From the NCBI GenBank assembly GCA_020632755.1, contig JACKEY010000018.1, positions 1-64,000 on the forward strand: a stretch of 64,000 nucleotides of DNA, written 5' to 3'. The notes beneath the pieces were generated by a model. It did no database searches, was not told the origin of the DNA, and saw only the letters and a program-made list of their open reading frames with translations. Positions 44,279 to 52,847 of the stretch are shown here, in pieces (position 1 is the first letter of the stretch; every line of letters begins with the position of its first letter). The translations under genes and the position numbers were made by a program. The stretch is from Alphaproteobacteria bacterium. Its GTDB lineage: Bacteria; Myxococcota_A; UBA796; UBA2385.

Positions 44279-44832
44279 TGAACCACCTCGCTGCCGCCCA
44301 GTCCCTCCGCTCCCTGCTCGCCGACCACGGCCTGGGGGACGCGCCCCTCGAAGACTTTGTCGACGTGATGGCCCTCTGCCGCGAGGACCTGCTCGACGAC
44401 GGCGACGTGCTCTGCCACGAGAGCCGCCCGGGCAAGGAGATGTGGTTCCTCCTCGACGGCTCCGTCGCCGTCAGCAAGAAGAACTACGACGGCACCCCCC
44501 ACCACCTGGCCGACCTGCACGCGCCCACGATCATCGGGCACATGACGCTGATCGACGGGGCACCGCGCAGCGCCACGGTGACCGCCGCCGGCACCATCAA
44601 GGTCGCGACCCTGTCCAAGCCGGCCTTCGACCAGCTGGTGCTCGAGACCGGCGGCGCCGGTGACCTGATGCGGCGGCTGCTGATCTCCAGCCTGAACGAG
44701 CAGCTCGGCCGCGGCAACATCGCCCTGCAGCGGGTCATCGCCGGCGAAGAGGTCGAGCTCGACCCGGAGACCCAGGACATCGCCGAGCACGAGCTGCTGC
44801 GCACCACCGCGAGCTTCGACGGCTTCGGCTGA
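44278..44832 (+). CDS. stand-alone cyclic-nucleotide-binding domain protein (second of pair)
   Basis: Predicted 184 residues, ATG overlapping the previous stop. The barrel runs from about 35 to 135: DGDVLCHESRPGKEMWFLLDG, SVAVSKKNYDG, and the cassette reads IIGHMTLIDGAPRSATVTA. The ribose-binding Glu is replaced by His (GH for GE) while the phosphate-binding Arg is kept, so cAMP affinity or specificity may differ from its neighbour. No effector domain. The C-terminal 40 residues are acidic. The pair looks like an ancient duplication and may form heterodimers. Confidence 0.82.
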   Translation: MNHLAAAQSLRSLLADHGLGDAPLEDFVDVMALCREDLLDDGDVLCHESRPGKEMWFLLDGSVAVSKKNYDGTPHHLADLHAPTIIGHMTLIDGAPRSATVTAAGTIKVATLSKPAFDQLVLETGGAGDLMRRLLISSLNEQLGRGNIALQRVIAGEEVELDPETQDIAEHELLRTTASFDGFG

Positions 44833-44862
44833 GCCGCGGGGCGGCCTGGCCGCTCCGGTCGC

Positions 44863-45885
44863 TCAGGTCCCCTGGGCGCCGACCCAGGCGTCGACCCGCT
44901 CCCACCACCCGTCGAGCCAGGCCATGACGGCGTCGGCGTCGCGCGGCACCCGGTCCCCGGGGATGCGCCAGATGCGCACACGGAACTCGGCGCCCACCAG
45001 CCCGCCGCGGGCCAGGCCGCGGGCGTCCATGGCGGCTTCCGTGCCGGCGTGGGCGACGATGTAGACGTCATCGTCGGACCGGCGGCGGGCCAGCAGGGCC
45101 GACGGACCACCGCGGCGGGGCGGCAGGACGTGGGTGTAGCGCCGCACCCGGTCGGCGCCGGCCGTGTCGCCGGTCTCGTCCAGGCGGGCCAGCAACCGGG
45201 CGCGCTTGCCCTGCGAGAAGCGGGTGCCCTCCGGGTAGATGACCAGGCCCTCGCCTGGCCGCACGCGGTCGTGCAGCGCGACGACCCGGGCGATCTCGCG
45301 GGCCGGGTCGCCGCTGCCGCGGCGGACGAAGGCGTTGCTCAGCCGGTGGCCGACCACGTCCAGGCAGGGGCTCCAGCAGACCTCGACCTTGAGCACATAG
45401 GCCAGGGGGATGCGGCGGGGGTTGGCGAAGGCCAGGCCGGGCAGCAGCACGTCGGGCAGCGAGCTGTGCCGCAGCAGCACCAGCATGCGGCCGTCCCCCG
45501 GCGGGGCCACGGCGTCCGCACCTTCCACCGTCAGGCGGATGCCCATCAGGGTGCGCACACCCAGCCACAGGGCATCGACCCAGACCCGCTGCAGGACCAG
45601 GTTGCTGCGGTACAGCCCCTCTCGCCACAGGCCGCCGCCGGTCGCCAGCCAGGTCCACCAGGCCCCCTGCAGGCCGGCGCACTCGCAGGCCAGGTACCAG
45701 CACAGGAACAGGAGTCCGCGGGTCAGCGGCAGCCGGCGTCGGCGGCGGGCGTCGACGGCGTCCAGGATCAGGGCCAGCGGCAGCAGCAGCGGCAGCAGGC
45801 CGAGGACCCCCCACAGGCCCAGGTGGACGGCCGGGATGGTCAGCGCGCGTCGCAGCCAGCGGCGCAGCCCCGGGCTGTCGTCCAT
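44863..45885 (-). CDS. 1-acyl-glycerol-3-phosphate acyltransferase (PlsC-like)
   Basis: Predicted 340 residues. Hydrophobic N-terminal segments at about 15-42 and 58-78, then the acyltransferase core: RHSSLPD (the HX4D catalytic pair) near residue 139, NAFVRRGSGD near 185 and IYPEGTRFSQGKR near 216. These make a membrane-bound enzyme that adds an acyl chain to lysophosphatidate or a related lysolipid. A long C-terminal part distinguishes it from short PlsC; it resembles LCLAT/AGPAT-type enzymes. Confidence 0.87.
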   Translation of the reverse strand: MDDSPGLRRWLRRALTIPAVHLGLWGVLGLLPLLLPLALILDAVDARRRRRLPLTRGLLFLCWYLACECAGLQGAWWTWLATGGGLWREGLYRSNLVLQRVWVDALWLGVRTLMGIRLTVEGADAVAPPGDGRMLVLLRHSSLPDVLLPGLAFANPRRIPLAYVLKVEVCWSPCLDVVGHRLSNAFVRRGSGDPAREIARVVALHDRVRPGEGLVIYPEGTRFSQGKRARLLARLDETGDTAGADRVRRYTHVLPPRRGGPSALLARRRSDDDVYIVAHAGTEAAMDARGLARGGLVGAEFRVRIWRIPGDRVPRDADAVMAWLDGWWERVDAWVGAQGT

Positions 45886-45958
45886 CGGGACGCCGCCGGG
45901 CGGGTTCGTGTCGGGGGGCGGCAGGGGTGCGGTCGTGCGGGCTCCGGATGGGCCCAGT

Positions 45959-47887
45959 CTACCGCCCGGCCCCGCACAGGCGAGCGACGTCGCCCGACAG
46001 GGTGCCGATCAGCTCGCTGGCGGCGTCGTGGCGGGACAGCTCGGCCAGGTGGGCCCGCGCGCCTTCGCAGTCGCCGGTGGCAGCCAGCACCCGCACGCCG
46101 GGCCGATGGATCCCGGAGTCCAGCGGGGGCGCCCGCGACAGCCAGGTGCGGGTCCAGTCCTGGGCATCGGCCAGGGCCTGCCCGCCGCCGCGGAAGTCGG
46201 TCCGCTGGGACTCCGCCGCCTGGGCCCACAGCTCCAGCCGCAGCCGCGCTGCGTCCCATGCCCAGGCGTCCTCACGGGCGGACAGGTCGCCCAGCATGCC
46301 GTCGGCTTCGCCCCAGGGCGGGCTGCCGTGGGTGGATGCCAGGCGGGCCAGCTGGCGGGCCAGCTCGTACTGCATGCGCGGGCTGTCGGGGTTGCGGGCC
46401 AGCTTCTCGCGCGCGTCCACCAGGGAGGGTGGCTCGGCCACCTGCAGGCTGGCCAGCAGGTGGCGGTACAGGGCCTCGCGCCGCGGCTCGGCGGTCGGCT
46501 GCCCGGCGCGCCAGCCCACGCGCAGCACCGTGCGACCGCGGATGAACAGGTGCTCGACGACGTGATCGACGAGCTCGCCGCTGTCCGGGTCGGTCAGGAC
46601 CAGGCGCAGGCACTGCCAGCCCTGCTCGGCCCAGGCCGGGGGGCAGATCGGCGTGTCGGCGTCGACCTGCACCGACATCAGCGTGGCGTCGGCCCACTGT
46701 TCGACCAGGGCCTCGGTCAGGTCGGCGTCGGCCCGCACGTCGACGAGGCCCACGAACAGCGCTGCTTCACTGGATGCCGACGTCGTCCAGGCGGGCATGC
46801 CGAGCAGCCGGACCTCGTGGTCGGCCATGCGGGTCGGCAGCGACAGGGACGCGCCGGACGACGGCACGTCGATGGGCACGCGGCGCCCGGCGAGCAGGAC
46901 CGGCGAGCGCCCGACCGCGGCCTGGACCAGGACCGGGACCAGGGCGACGAACACCGCCAGGGCTGCGTTGCCCAGCGCAGCGCGGCGGGTCGACCGGGCC
47001 GGCTCCAGGGTCTCGGCCGCCACCACCATCGCCGCCAGGCCGCCGCCCACCAGGCCGAAGAAGTGCCCGACGTGGGTGGTCGCGGGCTGGCCCAGGCTGG
47101 ACGCGAACAGCACGGCGAACAGCGGCAGGGTGCCGAAGCCGTAGCGCCCCCGCACCCGCAGGTGCTGCAGCGCGTCGCCGAACCGGAAGCCCACCGCCAG
47201 CACGGCCCCCCACAGGCCGTAGGCCACGACCGACGAGCCCACCGCCGGCAGGTCGTCCAGCCAGGCGATGGCCAGCGTGCCGACGGTCATGCTGCTGGCC
47301 GCCACCAGGGCCAGGCTGCCGGCCCCCAGGGCGCGCTCGACCCGCCAGGCCATGAAGGACAGCACCACCAGGTTGGCGATCAGGTGCCAGGCCCCGCCAT
47401 GGGTCAGCTGCGACAGCCACGGCGACCACCACTCGCCGGCCAGCAGCAGCTCGTCGTAGCCGACCCGCCCGTGGGTGAAGAAGGCCGTCACCGCCTGGCT
47501 GGCGTCGTCCCCCAGCAGCCCGGCGCGCGCGACCAGCTGCAGGACGCCAAAGGCGAACACGGTCGCCGTCAGGGCGATGGCGGCCCGGGGGATGCAGCGG
47601 CTGCGCAGGCGGGCCACCAGCCGCGCGGCCGGCGACTGGAAGGCGTCGGCGAGCTGGGCGACCTCGTCCACGCGGACGAACTGCGCGCCGGTCCACGCAG
47701 GGTGGTGCAGCCAGGCGTTCTCGGGCGCCTGGCCCTGGCGGATCTCCTCTTCGAGGACGGTCAGGTCGACGGGCACGCAGACGCCGTCCTGCAGCAGCCG
47801 CGGCGGCGCGACGTGGGCGTGCCGCTCCAGGTCCTCCCAGACCGGCACGGCGCCGGCCGCGGCAGGCGGAGGCGGCGCGCCGGCCAT
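45959..47887 (-). CDS. rhomboid-family intramembrane protease with large C-terminal extension
   Basis: Predicted 642 residues, ATG 47887, 13 bases after the glyoxalase II stop. The N-terminal ~95 residues are soluble. The rhomboid core follows: LTHGGAWHLIANLVVLSFMA with the conserved His and Asn, AVGSSVVAYGLWG with a candidate catalytic Ser near 217, and THVGHFFGLVGG with the partner His near 268. The motif is GSSV rather than GxSG, so activity is likely but not certain. After a sixth or seventh membrane span near 315-335, a ~300-residue soluble region is rich in Ala/Arg and ends with helical repeats; its fold is not recognised. Confidence 0.8.
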   Translation of the reverse strand: MAGAPPPPAAAGAVPVWEDLERHAHVAPPRLLQDGVCVPVDLTVLEEEIRQGQAPENAWLHHPAWTGAQFVRVDEVAQLADAFQSPAARLVARLRSRCIPRAAIALTATVFAFGVLQLVARAGLLGDDASQAVTAFFTHGRVGYDELLLAGEWWSPWLSQLTHGGAWHLIANLVVLSFMAWRVERALGAGSLALVAASSMTVGTLAIAWLDDLPAVGSSVVAYGLWGAVLAVGFRFGDALQHLRVRGRYGFGTLPLFAVLFASSLGQPATTHVGHFFGLVGGGLAAMVVAAETLEPARSTRRAALGNAALAVFVALVPVLVQAAVGRSPVLLAGRRVPIDVPSSGASLSLPTRMADHEVRLLGMPAWTTSASSEAALFVGLVDVRADADLTEALVEQWADATLMSVQVDADTPICPPAWAEQGWQCLRLVLTDPDSGELVDHVVEHLFIRGRTVLRVGWRAGQPTAEPRREALYRHLLASLQVAEPPSLVDAREKLARNPDSPRMQYELARQLARLASTHGSPPWGEADGMLGDLSAREDAWAWDAARLRLELWAQAAESQRTDFRGGGQALADAQDWTRTWLSRAPPLDSGIHRPGVRVLAATGDCEGARAHLAELSRHDAASELIGTLSGDVARLCGAGR

Positions 47888-47900
47888 CAGCGACCGTCCA

Positions 47901-48722
47901 TCAGAAGGCGTCCTTGCGGGCGCGGACCTCGCCCAGCACCTGGACGGGCGGGGCGCCGGCCAGGCCGACCTGCCGGGCGATGGCGGGGTCGTCGGCCCGC
48001 ATGAACGGGTTCGTCGCCTGCTCGGCGGACAGCCGGAAGGGCACGGTGGCCCGGCCGGCATCGCGCGCGGCCTGGACGTCGGCGGCGCGGGCCGCGAGCG
48101 CCGCGTTGTCGGGGTCCACGGTCCGCGCGAAGCGGGCGTTGGACAGGGTGTACTCGTGGGCACAGAACACTTCGGTGTCGCCGGGCAGCTGCCGCAGCCG
48201 GGCCATCGCGTCCCACAGCTGGGCGGGGGTACCCTCGAACAGCCGGCCGCAGCCCATGGCGAAGATCGTGTCCCCGACGAACAGGGCCCGGGCATCGGCG
48301 AAGTGGTAGGCGATGTGGGCCCGGGTGTGGCCGGGCACGAAGTGCACCGTCGCCTGCTGGGCGCCCAGCGTGAAGCCGTCGTCCTGGGCCACCGCCACGT
48401 CCAGGCCCGGCACGCGGTCGGCGTCGGCCGCGGCCCCCACGACCCGCGCACCGTGGGACTGCTTCAGCTCCAGCACGCCGCCGACGTGGTCCCAGTGGTG
48501 GTGGGTCACCAGGATCCAGTCGAGCCCCCAGCCGCGCGCGGCCAGCGCGGCGCGGACCGGCTCGGCGTCGCCCGGGTCCACGACCCCCGTGGTGCCCGTC
48601 GCTGCGCAGCGCAGCAGCCACAGGTAGTTGTCGCGGAAGGCCGGCACCCGCACGATCTGCAGCGGGCCCGCGGTGCGGACGTCGGCAGGCTCGCGATCGC
48701 TCGGGGTCGGGTCGACGCTCAC
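47901..48722 (-). CDS. gloB: hydroxyacylglutathione hydrolase (glyoxalase II)
   Basis: Predicted 273 residues, GTG 48722 behind GGAGT. Metallo-beta-lactamase fold: VTHHHWDHVGG at about 72-82 carries the THxHxDH metal motif, FVPGHTRAHI the next His, ALFVGDTIFAMGCGRLFEG the bridging Asp and substrate loop, and FCAHEYTLSNARFA the last His. NPFMRADDPAI is the glyoxalase II C-terminal signature. It hydrolyses S-lactoylglutathione to lactate and glutathione. It sits in a CAP-gloB-rhomboid operon. Confidence 0.93.
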   Translation of the reverse strand: MSVDPTPSDREPADVRTAGPLQIVRVPAFRDNYLWLLRCAATGTTGVVDPGDAEPVRAALAARGWGLDWILVTHHHWDHVGGVLELKQSHGARVVGAAADADRVPGLDVAVAQDDGFTLGAQQATVHFVPGHTRAHIAYHFADARALFVGDTIFAMGCGRLFEGTPAQLWDAMARLRQLPGDTEVFCAHEYTLSNARFARTVDPDNAALAARAADVQAARDAGRATVPFRLSAEQATNPFMRADDPAIARQVGLAGAPPVQVLGEVRARKDAF

Positions 48723-48732
48723 GGGGACTCCT

Positions 48733-49245
48733 TCACTCCGCGACGAACAGGTGGGTGAACCAGAAGCTGCCGTCGCTGGCTTCCACGATGGCCATGCCGG
48801 ACAGGGTGAACTCGGCCAGCTCGATGTTCTCGCGGTGGGGCGGGCTGTCCAGCCAGCCCTGGACGGCCACGACGTCGGGGTCGCTGTAGCCCTGGTTCAT
48901 CGCGACGTTCTCGCCGGTGATGTACGCGTCGGGGAACAGGTCGAGCAGCTGGTCGGACCGCCCGCCTTCGACGTCGAAGCCCTCGTGCGACAGCTGCAGC
49001 GTGCCGTCGGCCATGTCCTGGCTGTGGGGGCGGGCGATCTCGCTGGCGCAGGCGTCCAGGGTCAGCGGCTCGAGGCCCATGTCGACGCGGTGCGCGTTGA
49101 TCAGGTCGTGGGTCGAGACCTCGAGCGCGCTGTTCGCCTGGCAGCCCTCGTCTTCCGTCAGGCCGCAGGCGGCGACAGGCAGGAGCAGGCAGGGGAGCAG
49201 GGCGAGGGAGGAGGCGCGGGCGGAGGAGCGCGGCACGGGGACCAT
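48733..49245 (-). CDS. CAP/SCP-domain lipoprotein
   Basis: Predicted 170 residues from ATG 49245; a GTG three codons later has AGGATGG at better spacing and may be the true start. Lipobox LPVAAC gives Cys about 27. The CAP domain follows: HDLINAHRVDMGLEPLTLDACASEIA, HSQDMADG, LSHEGF, YITGENVAMN and GWLDSPPHRENI, with the two His and two Glu of the CAP cavity. Bacterial CAP proteins are exported and of unknown biochemical role. First gene of the gloB operon. Confidence 0.85.
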   Translation of the reverse strand: MVPVPRSSARASSLALLPCLLLPVAACGLTEDEGCQANSALEVSTHDLINAHRVDMGLEPLTLDACASEIARPHSQDMADGTLQLSHEGFDVEGGRSDQLLDLFPDAYITGENVAMNQGYSDPDVVAVQGWLDSPPHRENIELAEFTLSGMAIVEASDGSFWFTHLFVAE

Positions 49246-49519
49246 CCTGGCGCGGAGTTCCGATGGAGGGAGGGGCTCTCGGGGGCCCTATCTCCAGGCG
49301 CGTGCGCCTGTGCACCCGCGCGGACCGCGACCGGGTGGATCCGGTTCCCGGCGGGACCGCAGGTTGACGCGTCCCTTGCACCCGTCCGGGACCCGTCAGG
49401 GACCTGTCGGGGAGTTGCAAGACCATGTGCGAGGGCCGAACCGTTCAGGTCGGGCCGAGGTCGATGTCCATGAGCCGGGGAGGACCGGCTCGACACCCGT
49501 GAACAGAGAGGGAGGCACC
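49246..49519. other. 274-base divergent spacer with helically phased repeat GGGACCYGTC
   Basis: Between the CAP lipoprotein (minus) and the AgmX/PglI-type gene (plus). No gene is supported. It contains two direct copies of GGGACCYGTC at 49388-49397 and 49399-49408, offset by 11 bp (one helical turn), a TTGACG hexamer at 49374-49379 that could be a -35, and, toward the CAP gene, GATAGGG read on the minus strand. No -12/-24 promoter was found. Confidence 0.4.
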
Positions 49520-51013
49520 ATGCCCTGGCCCCACGAGGACCCGTCCGTCCAGCCGCAGCACATCGTCGAACCGGCCCTGGAGTCCACCCAGGATCCGCAC
49601 CGGGACCCCGTCGCCGCCGCCACCGCCCTGCTGGGTCGGGTGCGGGATCCGGCCGAGCCCCTGCCGCGGATCGAGGGCCGCGGGCCGGCCGTGGTCGAGG
49701 TCGCCCAGCTGTGGGGCGACGCGCTGATCGATGTGCGTCACATCGCTCCCGACCGGCAGGGGCGCGCCCGGCTGACCATCGGCGAAGAGGCGGATCTGTT
49801 CACGCCGGCATCCGGCCTGCCCCACGACGGCTTCGCCCTGGTGGAGTGCGAAGGCGGCGACGTCAGCGTGCAGATCTCCGACCGCTGGGGCGGCTGGCGC
49901 ATCCGCGGCGACGAGCGCACCCCGCTGGCGGCCCTGTCCGATCCCGAGTGCGAAGAGCCCGTCGAGGCCGTGTCGCTGGGCGTGCTGCGCCTGCCGCTGC
50001 GGGCCGGCGACCAGGTCTTCCTGCAGATCGGCGAGCTGGCCTTCCTGCTGCGCCTGGCCGCGCCGGGCGCCAAGGTCGCGGGCCGCGTCTCCAAGGACGT
50101 CGACCTGCCCTTCCTGGCCATCCTGTCCAGCGCGGTGGGCCTGGGCGCCATCATGGCGGCCGCCATCGCCATCTCGCCCCCGCCGACCGAGAGCGCGGTG
50201 GTCGATCTGCCCGATCGCTTCGCCGAGGTCTACCTGAGCGTGCCGCCCAAGCCCGAGGTGAAGGTCGCGTCGAACACGGCCACGAACCCCGACGCCGGCG
50301 AAGGCAAGAAGCGCGCGGACGAAGAAGGCCGCACCGGCCGCAAGGAAGGCAAGCGCCAGGCCAAGGGCGGCAAGGCCCTGCAGCGGGAGATCGACAAGCA
50401 GGTCGCCGAGAACGCCGGCCTGCTGGGCTACCTGGCCGACTCCGGCGCCCTGGCCGGCGTGTTCGACAGCAACAGCCTGTCCGGGGATCTGACGCAGGGC
50501 ATCGGCGGGCTGCACGGCGCGGTCGGCGTGCAGATGGGCACCGGCTACGGCCTGAACGGTCGCGGGCCCGGCGGCGGCGGCAACGAGATCGGCAGCTTCA
50601 CCGGCACCGGCACCCGCGGGCGCTCCGACGGCAGCTCCGGCGACTTCTCCGGCGGCGGCGACCTGGGCCCCAAGGGCGACGGACCCGACCTGCGCGCCGG
50701 CGGCCCGCCGATCACCATCGGCGGCCTGGACAAGAGCCTCATCGACGCGGTGGTCAAGCGTCACATGAACCAGTTCAAGTTCTGCTACCAGCGCGAGCTC
50801 ACCAAGAACCCGTCGCTGGGCGGCAAGGTCGCGGTGCAGTTCGTCATCGCCAAGGACGGCAGCGTGTCCAAGGCCAAGGTCAAGAGCAGCAGCCTGGGCA
50901 GCCAGGCGGTCGAGAGCTGCATGACGGACCGGTTCCTGCGGCTGAGCTTCCCCGAGCCGGCCGGTGGCGGCATCGTCATCGTGACCTACCCGTTCATGTT
51001 CTCTCCGGGCTGA
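49520..51013 (+). CDS. AgmX/PglI C-terminal domain protein, TonB-like anchor
   Basis: Predicted 497 residues, ATG 49520 behind GGGAGG. Residues 1-190 are a cytoplasmic beta-rich domain resembling the N-terminal part of myxobacterial AgmX-type proteins. One membrane span is at about 193-216 (LAILSSAVGLGAIMAAAIAI). A Lys/Glu/Gly-rich linker and Gly-rich region extend to ~390. The C-terminal ~100 residues (SLIDAVVKRHMNQFKFCYQR, KVAVQFVIAKDGSVSKAKV, VESCMTDRF) match the AgmX/PglI domain, with its two conserved Cys. Such proteins resemble TonB-type periplasm-spanning links, in Myxococcus tied to gliding; the role here is inferred. Confidence 0.85.
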   Translation: MPWPHEDPSVQPQHIVEPALESTQDPHRDPVAAATALLGRVRDPAEPLPRIEGRGPAVVEVAQLWGDALIDVRHIAPDRQGRARLTIGEEADLFTPASGLPHDGFALVECEGGDVSVQISDRWGGWRIRGDERTPLAALSDPECEEPVEAVSLGVLRLPLRAGDQVFLQIGELAFLLRLAAPGAKVAGRVSKDVDLPFLAILSSAVGLGAIMAAAIAISPPPTESAVVDLPDRFAEVYLSVPPKPEVKVASNTATNPDAGEGKKRADEEGRTGRKEGKRQAKGGKALQREIDKQVAENAGLLGYLADSGALAGVFDSNSLSGDLTQGIGGLHGAVGVQMGTGYGLNGRGPGGGGNEIGSFTGTGTRGRSDGSSGDFSGGGDLGPKGDGPDLRAGGPPITIGGLDKSLIDAVVKRHMNQFKFCYQRELTKNPSLGGKVAVQFVIAKDGSVSKAKVKSSSLGSQAVESCMTDRFLRLSFPEPAGGGIVIVTYPFMFSPG

Positions 51014-51045
51014 ACGGCCGGAGGGCATGTTCTCTCCGGGCTGAA
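50995..51045 (+). repeat. 20-bp direct duplication across a stop codon
   Basis: CATGTTCTCTCCGGGCTGAA occurs at 50995-51014 and again at 51026-51045. The first copy contains the last codons and stop (TGA) of the AgmX/PglI-type gene; the second copy lies just downstream and ends in a small CCGGGC/GCCCGG hairpin. Confidence 0.8.
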
Positions 51046-51084
51046 GGCCCGGGGTCGGACACGGGGGGGAGCGGGCGCCTGCGC

Positions 51085-51090
51085 TACGCT
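51085..51090 (+). promoter_or_regulatory. candidate -10 TACGCT for a leaderless mRNA
   Basis: The hexamer ends six bases before the ATG at 51097, with only CCCCCC between. If it is a -10, transcription would begin at the ATG itself. No Shine-Dalgarno is present, which fits leaderless translation. Confidence 0.4.
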
Positions 51091-51096
51091 CCCCCC

Positions 51097-51750
51097 ATGC
51101 GTGCCCTCGGTACCCTCTTCCTGATCGTCGCCGCCGTGCTCTTCTACCTGGTCCGCTTCGACCGGCAGAGCGCGGTGGCGCTGTCAGTGGTCGAGCTGCA
51201 GTCGTCGCTCGGCCCGGTTCCTCTGTACAGCATCGTGGCCATCCTGGGCGTGCTGCTGTTCTTGCCCGGCTTCGTGAAGCGCTTCGTGTCCGACCGCGCG
51301 CCCGCCACGCCGAGCCAGGCCGGTCACCGACCGCACACCCGCCAGGCCGCGCGCCCCGCCTCCGCCGGCGCTTCCGGGGCCCCCCTGGGCGCGGGCGGCT
51401 TCCGCGGCAGCGTCCTCGCCCGGCTGCGGGAATTCCAGGCCGACGGCGCCCGGATCGAGCCCGATCCCCTCGCCGGCGTGCCCTTCGCCCTCGTCCTCGA
51501 GCACCTCTCCCCGCGCTCCGCCGAGCGGGCCGTGGGCGAGCTCGGCCTCCTCCTCCAGAGCGTGCCCCTCCCTCCCCGCCTGCGCGTCGTCTTCCACCAG
51601 TGCCCCGAAGGCCCCGCCCCGCGGCACCACCTGGTCGGCAAGGCGCTCGGCGGCGTGCTGGACCCCGGCGCCTTCAAGGCCACCACCAGCGCCGATGTCG
51701 TCGAGGTGCGCTTCCTGTCGCCGGACCCGCGCTACCAGACCGAGTGGTAG
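51097..51750 (+). CDS. small inner-membrane protein, unknown
   Basis: Predicted 217 residues. Two N-terminal membrane segments (about 2-18 and 41-62), a Pro/Ala/His linker, then a ~110-residue cytoplasmic or periplasmic domain ending DPRYQTEW. The later domain has AERAVGELGLLLQSVPLPP and LVGKALGGVLDPGAF; no family recognised. The start has no ribosome binding site but a TACGCT hexamer six bases ahead. Confidence 0.7.
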   Translation: MRALGTLFLIVAAVLFYLVRFDRQSAVALSVVELQSSLGPVPLYSIVAILGVLLFLPGFVKRFVSDRAPATPSQAGHRPHTRQAARPASAGASGAPLGAGGFRGSVLARLREFQADGARIEPDPLAGVPFALVLEHLSPRSAERAVGELGLLLQSVPLPPRLRVVFHQCPEGPAPRHHLVGKALGGVLDPGAFKATTSADVVEVRFLSPDPRYQTEW

Positions 51751-51774
51751 CGGGCCTGCGGGCACGCGCAGCGG

Positions 51775-52809
51775 CTACTGCAGCCGGTCCTCGCTGTCGG
51801 TGATGACCGCCCAGAACATGTCGGCGATCTTCTCGTGGCCGATGGGGTTGGGGTGGATGCAGGTGCCGTCGAACCAGGTCTCGGCGTCTTCGCCGCGGAA
51901 ACACTCGTTGTCGGGGTCGCCGGCGAAGAAGCCGTGCCCGCAGAAGTGCTCGAGCATGAAGATGGCGTCGGTGCCGGTCTCGGTGGCGATGCGCAGCCAG
52001 TTCTCGTTGATGTAGATGTAGCCGTCGCGCAGCTCGGGGATGGTGCCGCCGAAGCCCAGGATCTCGGCGGCGGGGCAGCTGTCCATCACGCCGGTGGCGT
52101 CGGTGTACTCGTAGACGTTGCCCACCACCACGAAGACGCCGCCGGGGAACCGGTCGGACAGGGCGGGGTCGGCCGCTGCCGGGTCGCTGCCCTCGCGGAT
52201 CCAGAGCATCGCCTCTTCGAGGTAGTCGACGGCCTGGACCAGGACGGCCGCGGCCTGGGTGGCGTCGCCGGTCTCGGCCATCTTCTCGGCCGCCGCGAAG
52301 GCGTCGTTGCCGCCGATGGTCATGATGATGAGCGTGCGCTTGGGCTCGGTGCCCTCGGGGAAGCACAGGGACAGGCCGGTGTCGCCGTTCTGCAGCAGAT
52401 CGTCGGTGCGCTCGCCCCAGCGGCTGCAGTCGGCGATCTCCAGGTCTGGGCCGAAGCGCTCGGTCAGGCGCTCGGCCAGGAGCACCCGGTAGTACTCGTC
52501 GCTGGGCGTGGGCGGCGTGCCAGCGGTGACGCTGTCGCCCAGGAACACGACCTTCTCGATGCCGTCGATGTCCTGGTGGTCGGTGCCCTGGCAGTGGTAG
52601 GGCACGACGGCGCCGAACTGGTCGTAGTCGGGGAAGCCCGCGGCCGCGTCGCCGATGCCGGCGAAGCAGCGCTCGGAGATCGGCAGGGAGGGGTCCCAGC
52701 TGTCCACGGCGCCGCTGTCGGCGCCACTGCCGGCGTCGGTGGCCGAGGCGCCCGTGTCGCCGGTCGAGGAGGGGCCCGACGAGCAGGCGAGGAGCAGGGC
52801 GAGCAGCAT
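51775..52809 (-). CDS. SGNH/GDSL-type hydrolase lipoprotein
   Basis: Predicted 344 residues, ATG 52809 behind GGAG. Very short lipobox signal MLLALLLAC with Cys9, then a Ser/Thr/Asp-rich linker. Block I VVFLGDSVTAG (nucleophile Ser) is near residue 90, block III TIGGNDAF near 173, and block V DGTCIHPNPIGHEK holds Asp and His near 325. All catalytic blocks are present. Several Cys suggest disulphides outside the cytoplasm. Likely an esterase or deacylase; substrate unknown. It follows the IDH pair by 38 bases. Confidence 0.86.
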   Translation of the reverse strand: MLLALLLACSSGPSSTGDTGASATDAGSGADSGAVDSWDPSLPISERCFAGIGDAAAGFPDYDQFGAVVPYHCQGTDHQDIDGIEKVVFLGDSVTAGTPPTPSDEYYRVLLAERLTERFGPDLEIADCSRWGERTDDLLQNGDTGLSLCFPEGTEPKRTLIIMTIGGNDAFAAAEKMAETGDATQAAAVLVQAVDYLEEAMLWIREGSDPAAADPALSDRFPGGVFVVVGNVYEYTDATGVMDSCPAAEILGFGGTIPELRDGYIYINENWLRIATETGTDAIFMLEHFCGHGFFAGDPDNECFRGEDAETWFDGTCIHPNPIGHEKIADMFWAVITDSEDRLQ

Positions 52810-52847
52810 GGGGGCTCCGTGGCGGGGCCCACACTGTACTCCCGCGC

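Noticed and set aside
43718..44832. Crp/Fnr transcription factors
   Set aside because: Both proteins end soon after the cNMP barrel and lack a helix-turn-helix.
49246..49519. Sigma-54 promoter (GG-N10-GC)
   Set aside because: Checked around TTGCAA near 49415; the upstream GG is not at the required spacing.
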